A stretch of 8,206 nucleotides of DNA from Methylotetracoccus sp. (GTDB lineage: Bacteria > Pseudomonadota > Gammaproteobacteria > Methylococcales > Methylococcaceae): assembly GCA_025458755.1 (NCBI GenBank), contig JALORT010000072.1, positions 1 to 8,206 of the forward strand, in the 5' to 3' direction. Positions 5,958 to 8,206 of the stretch are shown one piece after another; position 1 is the stretch's first letter; every line of letters begins with the position of its first letter. Below the pieces are notes generated by a model that saw nothing but the letters and a program-made list of their open reading frames with translations, searched no databases and was not told the DNA's origin. The translations under genes were made by a program, and so were the position numbers.

Positions 5958-6236
5958 ATGGCTTTCAAAATCGTCGAATCTTGCGTCAACTGCTGGGCCT
6001 GCTTGCCGCTTTGTCCGAGCCAGGCGATCTCCGAGGCCAAGCCGCATTTCCTCATTGATCCGAAGAAATGCACCGAGTGCGAAGGCGCTTTCGCCGATCC
6101 GCAGTGCGCCACCATCTGCCCCATCGAGGGTGCGATCCTTGATTCTCAGGGCGAGGCCATCAATAAGCCCGGCTCGTTGACCGGCATCCCACCGGAGCGC
6201 ATGGAGCAGGCGATGGCGGAATTGCGTTCCCACTGA
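5958..6236 (+). CDS. fdxN: 2[4Fe-4S] ferredoxin, FdxN-like
   Basis: A 92-aa bacterial-type ferredoxin with two cluster motifs. C9-x2-C12-x2-C15-x3-C19-P is the classic first motif. C38-x2-C41-x8-C50-x3-C54-P is the second, with the longer insert seen in Alvin-type and nif-linked ferredoxins. Eight cysteines fit two [4Fe-4S] clusters. In Azotobacter and other diazotrophs a ferredoxin directly after nifB (FdxN) supports NifB-co synthesis, so electron supply to NifB is the likely role (inference). ATG 5958 (MAFKIVESC) was chosen over GTG 5883 because the latter lies before the predicted transcription start. The gene heads the operon, with only 4 nt between its TGA and the next ATG. Confidence 0.93.
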   Translation: MAFKIVESCVNCWACLPLCPSQAISEAKPHFLIDPKKCTECEGAFADPQCATICPIEGAILDSQGEAINKPGSLTGIPPERMEQAMAELRSH

Positions 6237-6240
6237 GACG

Positions 6241-6657
6241 ATGGCGACCGTCTTTTTCTGGGCAAAGCCCGGCTGCGTCAACAACACGCGGCAGAAGAAT
6301 CTGCTGCGTGATGCGGGCCATGTGGTCATTGAGCGCAATCTGTTGACTGAACCCTGGGACGTCGTTCATTTGCGGCGCTTCTTCGGGACGTTGCCGGTGG
6401 CCGCCTGGTTCAACGGCAGAGCTCCGGCGGTAAAGCAAGGCTTGATATGGCCCGAAGCGTTGAGCGAAGAGCAGGCGCTGCGTTTGATGATCGCCGATCC
6501 GATCCTGATCCGCCGACCGCTGATGCAGGTCGGCGCGCGCTATGCGGCGGGTTTCGACCCGGCGCGCGTGGATGCCTGGATCGGCCTTGGCGCTCACCAA
6601 GAAACATCACAGGCCATGGAAACCTGCCCCGGAAACCTGGTCCCGGTCGGCCGATGA
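6241..6657 (+). CDS. nifO: Nitrogenase-associated ArsC/Spx-fold protein, NifO-like
   Basis: A 138-aa member of the ArsC-like thioredoxin-fold family known as nitrogenase-associated protein (NifO in Azotobacter). It opens MATVFFWAKPGCVNN, with a single N-terminal Cys (C12) at the ArsC active-site position but in the nif-type GCVNN context. It then has KNLLRDAGHVVIERNLL and, at 86-94, DPILIRRPL, where ArsC-family proteins carry a conserved Arg-Pro. True arsenate reductase activity is unlikely given the operon. In Azotobacter nifO is linked to the balance of molybdenum use between nitrogenase and nitrate reductase, but its reaction is not settled. The start is 4 nt after the ferredoxin stop, and its TGA overlaps the flavodiiron ATG (ATGA), so translation is probably coupled on both sides. 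Confidence 0.88.
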   Translation: MATVFFWAKPGCVNNTRQKNLLRDAGHVVIERNLLTEPWDVVHLRRFFGTLPVAAWFNGRAPAVKQGLIWPEALSEEQALRLMIADPILIRRPLMQVGARYAAGFDPARVDAWIGLGAHQETSQAMETCPGNLVPVGR

Positions 6658-7950
6658 AAGCTGACACCGTCGAGACGGCCCTCTCCCGCATGGAACCCGT
6701 GGCCCTTTCGCCCCGCGTACACTGGATCGGCGCGCTGGATCCGACGCTGCGCAGTTTCGACATCATCCTGAAAACCGCCAACGGCACGAGCTACAACGCC
6801 TACGCGGTCCGCGGCAGCGAAGGTGTCGCCGTGGTCGATACGGTGAAGGAGCAGTTTGCCGGCGACTTTTTCACGCGACTGGAGCAGGTGGCCGCTTACG
6901 ACGAAATCAAGGTCATCGTTCTCAACCATCTGGAGCCCGACCACACCGGGGCCTTGCCGGAGCTGATGGCGCGCGCACCCCGTGCAAGGCTGTACATTTC
7001 TTTCAAGGCGCAGATGATGCTGAAGGCCTTGCTGAAACGGGAAAGCCTCGAATTCACTCCCGTCAACACCGGATTTTCCATCGACTTGGGCGACCGTTGC
7101 CTGGAATTCCTGCATACCCCTTATCTCCATTGGCCGGATACGCAATGCACTTATTTGCGCGAAGAACGGCTGTTGTTCTCCGGCGACGTATTCGGTTGCC
7201 ATTTCTGCGATCCCCGCTTATTCAACGACAAGGCGGGTGATTTCCGCTTTTCTTTCGAGTACTACTACGCGCACATCATGCGCCCGTTCAAGGACTATGT
7301 GGTGCAGGCGCTGGAGCTCATCGAACCTCTGGAACTGCAGTGTATCGCTCCTGCCCATGGGCCCATTCTGCGCGACCGGCCCCGCGCCTACGTGGAGCGT
7401 TATCGGGAACTGTCCACGCCACGACTGAAGAGCGAGATTTCCTGCGACGAAAAGACCCTGCTGATTTTCTACATCAGCTCCTACGGCAACACCGCCCGCA
7501 TGGCCGAGGCCATCTACGCCGCCGCTCAGAAAGTGGCAGGCGTGCGCGCCTCGCTTTACGACCTGGAGGGTGGCGATACCGGCACGTTCGCCGACCTGCT
7601 GGAGGAAGCCGACGGCTTTGTCCTCGGCTCGCCCACCATCAACGGAGACGCGGTGAAACCTGTCTGGGATCTGCTGTCCTCCCTGACCGTCATCGACGTC
7701 AAGGGCAAGGTCGGCGCGGCGTTCGGCTCCTACGGCTGGAGCGGCGAAGCGGTGCGTATGATCGAGGACCGGCTGCGCGGATTGAAGCTGCGGGTCCCGG
7801 TGCAAGGGTTGCGGGTGAAGCTCATCCCGACGGTGGAGGAAATCGAGGCGTGCCGGCAGTTCGGCCATGATTTGGCTTTGGAACTGGTCGGCCGCCGCCC
7901 CGCCTCCGTCATCGATATGTCCGAGCTATTGACAACGACTTATTCAACCT

Positions 7951-7952
<2 letters not shown>
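6654..7952 (+). CDS. Flavodiiron protein (FprA/NorV-type O2/NO reductase), class A
   Basis: A 432-aa soluble flavodiiron protein: an N-terminal metallo-beta-lactamase-like diiron domain (about 20-260) and a C-terminal flavodoxin domain (about 266-415). All diiron ligands are present in family spacing: H92-x-E94-x-D96-H97, H159 (LHWPD), D178 (FSGDVFG) and H235 (APAHGP). The flavodoxin part has YISSYGNTARMAEAI (273-287) for the FMN phosphate, plus GSPTINGD and GSYGWSGEAV near the isoalloxazine. No rubredoxin domain is fused, unlike E. coli NorV, so an outside donor is needed. The flanking ferredoxins are candidates. Such enzymes reduce O2 to water and/or NO to N2O; sequence alone does not say which is preferred. 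The frame is open back to about 6447, but ATG 6654 overlaps the nifO stop and begins the homologous region. Within a nif operon it probably protects nitrogenase from O2 or NO (inference). Confidence 0.94.

Positions 7953-8206
<254 letters not shown>

Noticed and set aside
6447..6653. 69-residue N-terminal extension of the flavodiiron protein
   Set aside because: It overlaps the nifO coding region in another frame and is not homologous; the ATGA overlap at 6654 gives the natural start.

Overview
This window looks like chromosomal DNA of a moderately high-GC nitrogen-fixing proteobacterium. The nifB / ferredoxin / nifO / flavodiiron protein / [2Fe-2S] ferredoxin order and the protein flavour would suit a gammaproteobacterial methanotroph (Methylococcaceae-like). 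That placement is inference from gene content and remembered family features, not a database match.

Left part (1-2567): a divergent pair. A DHA2/EmrB-type MFS transporter runs leftward off the window edge. A NorR-type, nitric-oxide-sensing sigma54 activator runs rightward. The roughly 190-220 bp between them holds an exact match to the reported NorR operator consensus (892-902) and, on the minus strand, a good -24/-12 sigma54 promoter (822-837) pointing at the transporter. This is the layout of E. coli norR/norVW, but with an MFS transporter in the target-gene position.

Middle (2568-4057): a gene graveyard. The first ~80 codons of an NnrS-like gene end abruptly and run out of frame into a truncated amidase. 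A minus-strand Sir2/CobB-type deacetylase remnant follows, with two frameshifts, one nonsense codon at the place of a zinc-ligand Cys, and no N-terminal half.

Right part (3968-8206): two transcription units for nitrogenase cofactor and electron supply. nifB has its own sigma54 promoter and an upstream NifA-type TGT-N10-ACA site, and it ends at a clear intrinsic terminator. A second unit, fdxN-like 2[4Fe-4S] ferredoxin - nifO/ArsC-like protein - flavodiiron protein - [2Fe-2S] ferredoxin (cut by the window end), has its own sigma54 promoter with two TGT-N10-ACA sites. Spacing from activator site to -24 element is nearly identical in both units (91 and 92 nt) and the two proximal activator sites share GCCGACAA, so co-activation by NifA is strongly suggested.

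Working together: NifB makes the NifB-co precursor of FeMo-co. The ferredoxins probably supply electrons to NifB, nitrogenase or the flavodiiron protein. The flavodiiron protein probably removes O2 or NO, both nitrogenase poisons. The window therefore carries two NO/O2-related modules under different sigma54 activators: a NorR module on the left and a NifA-type one on the right.
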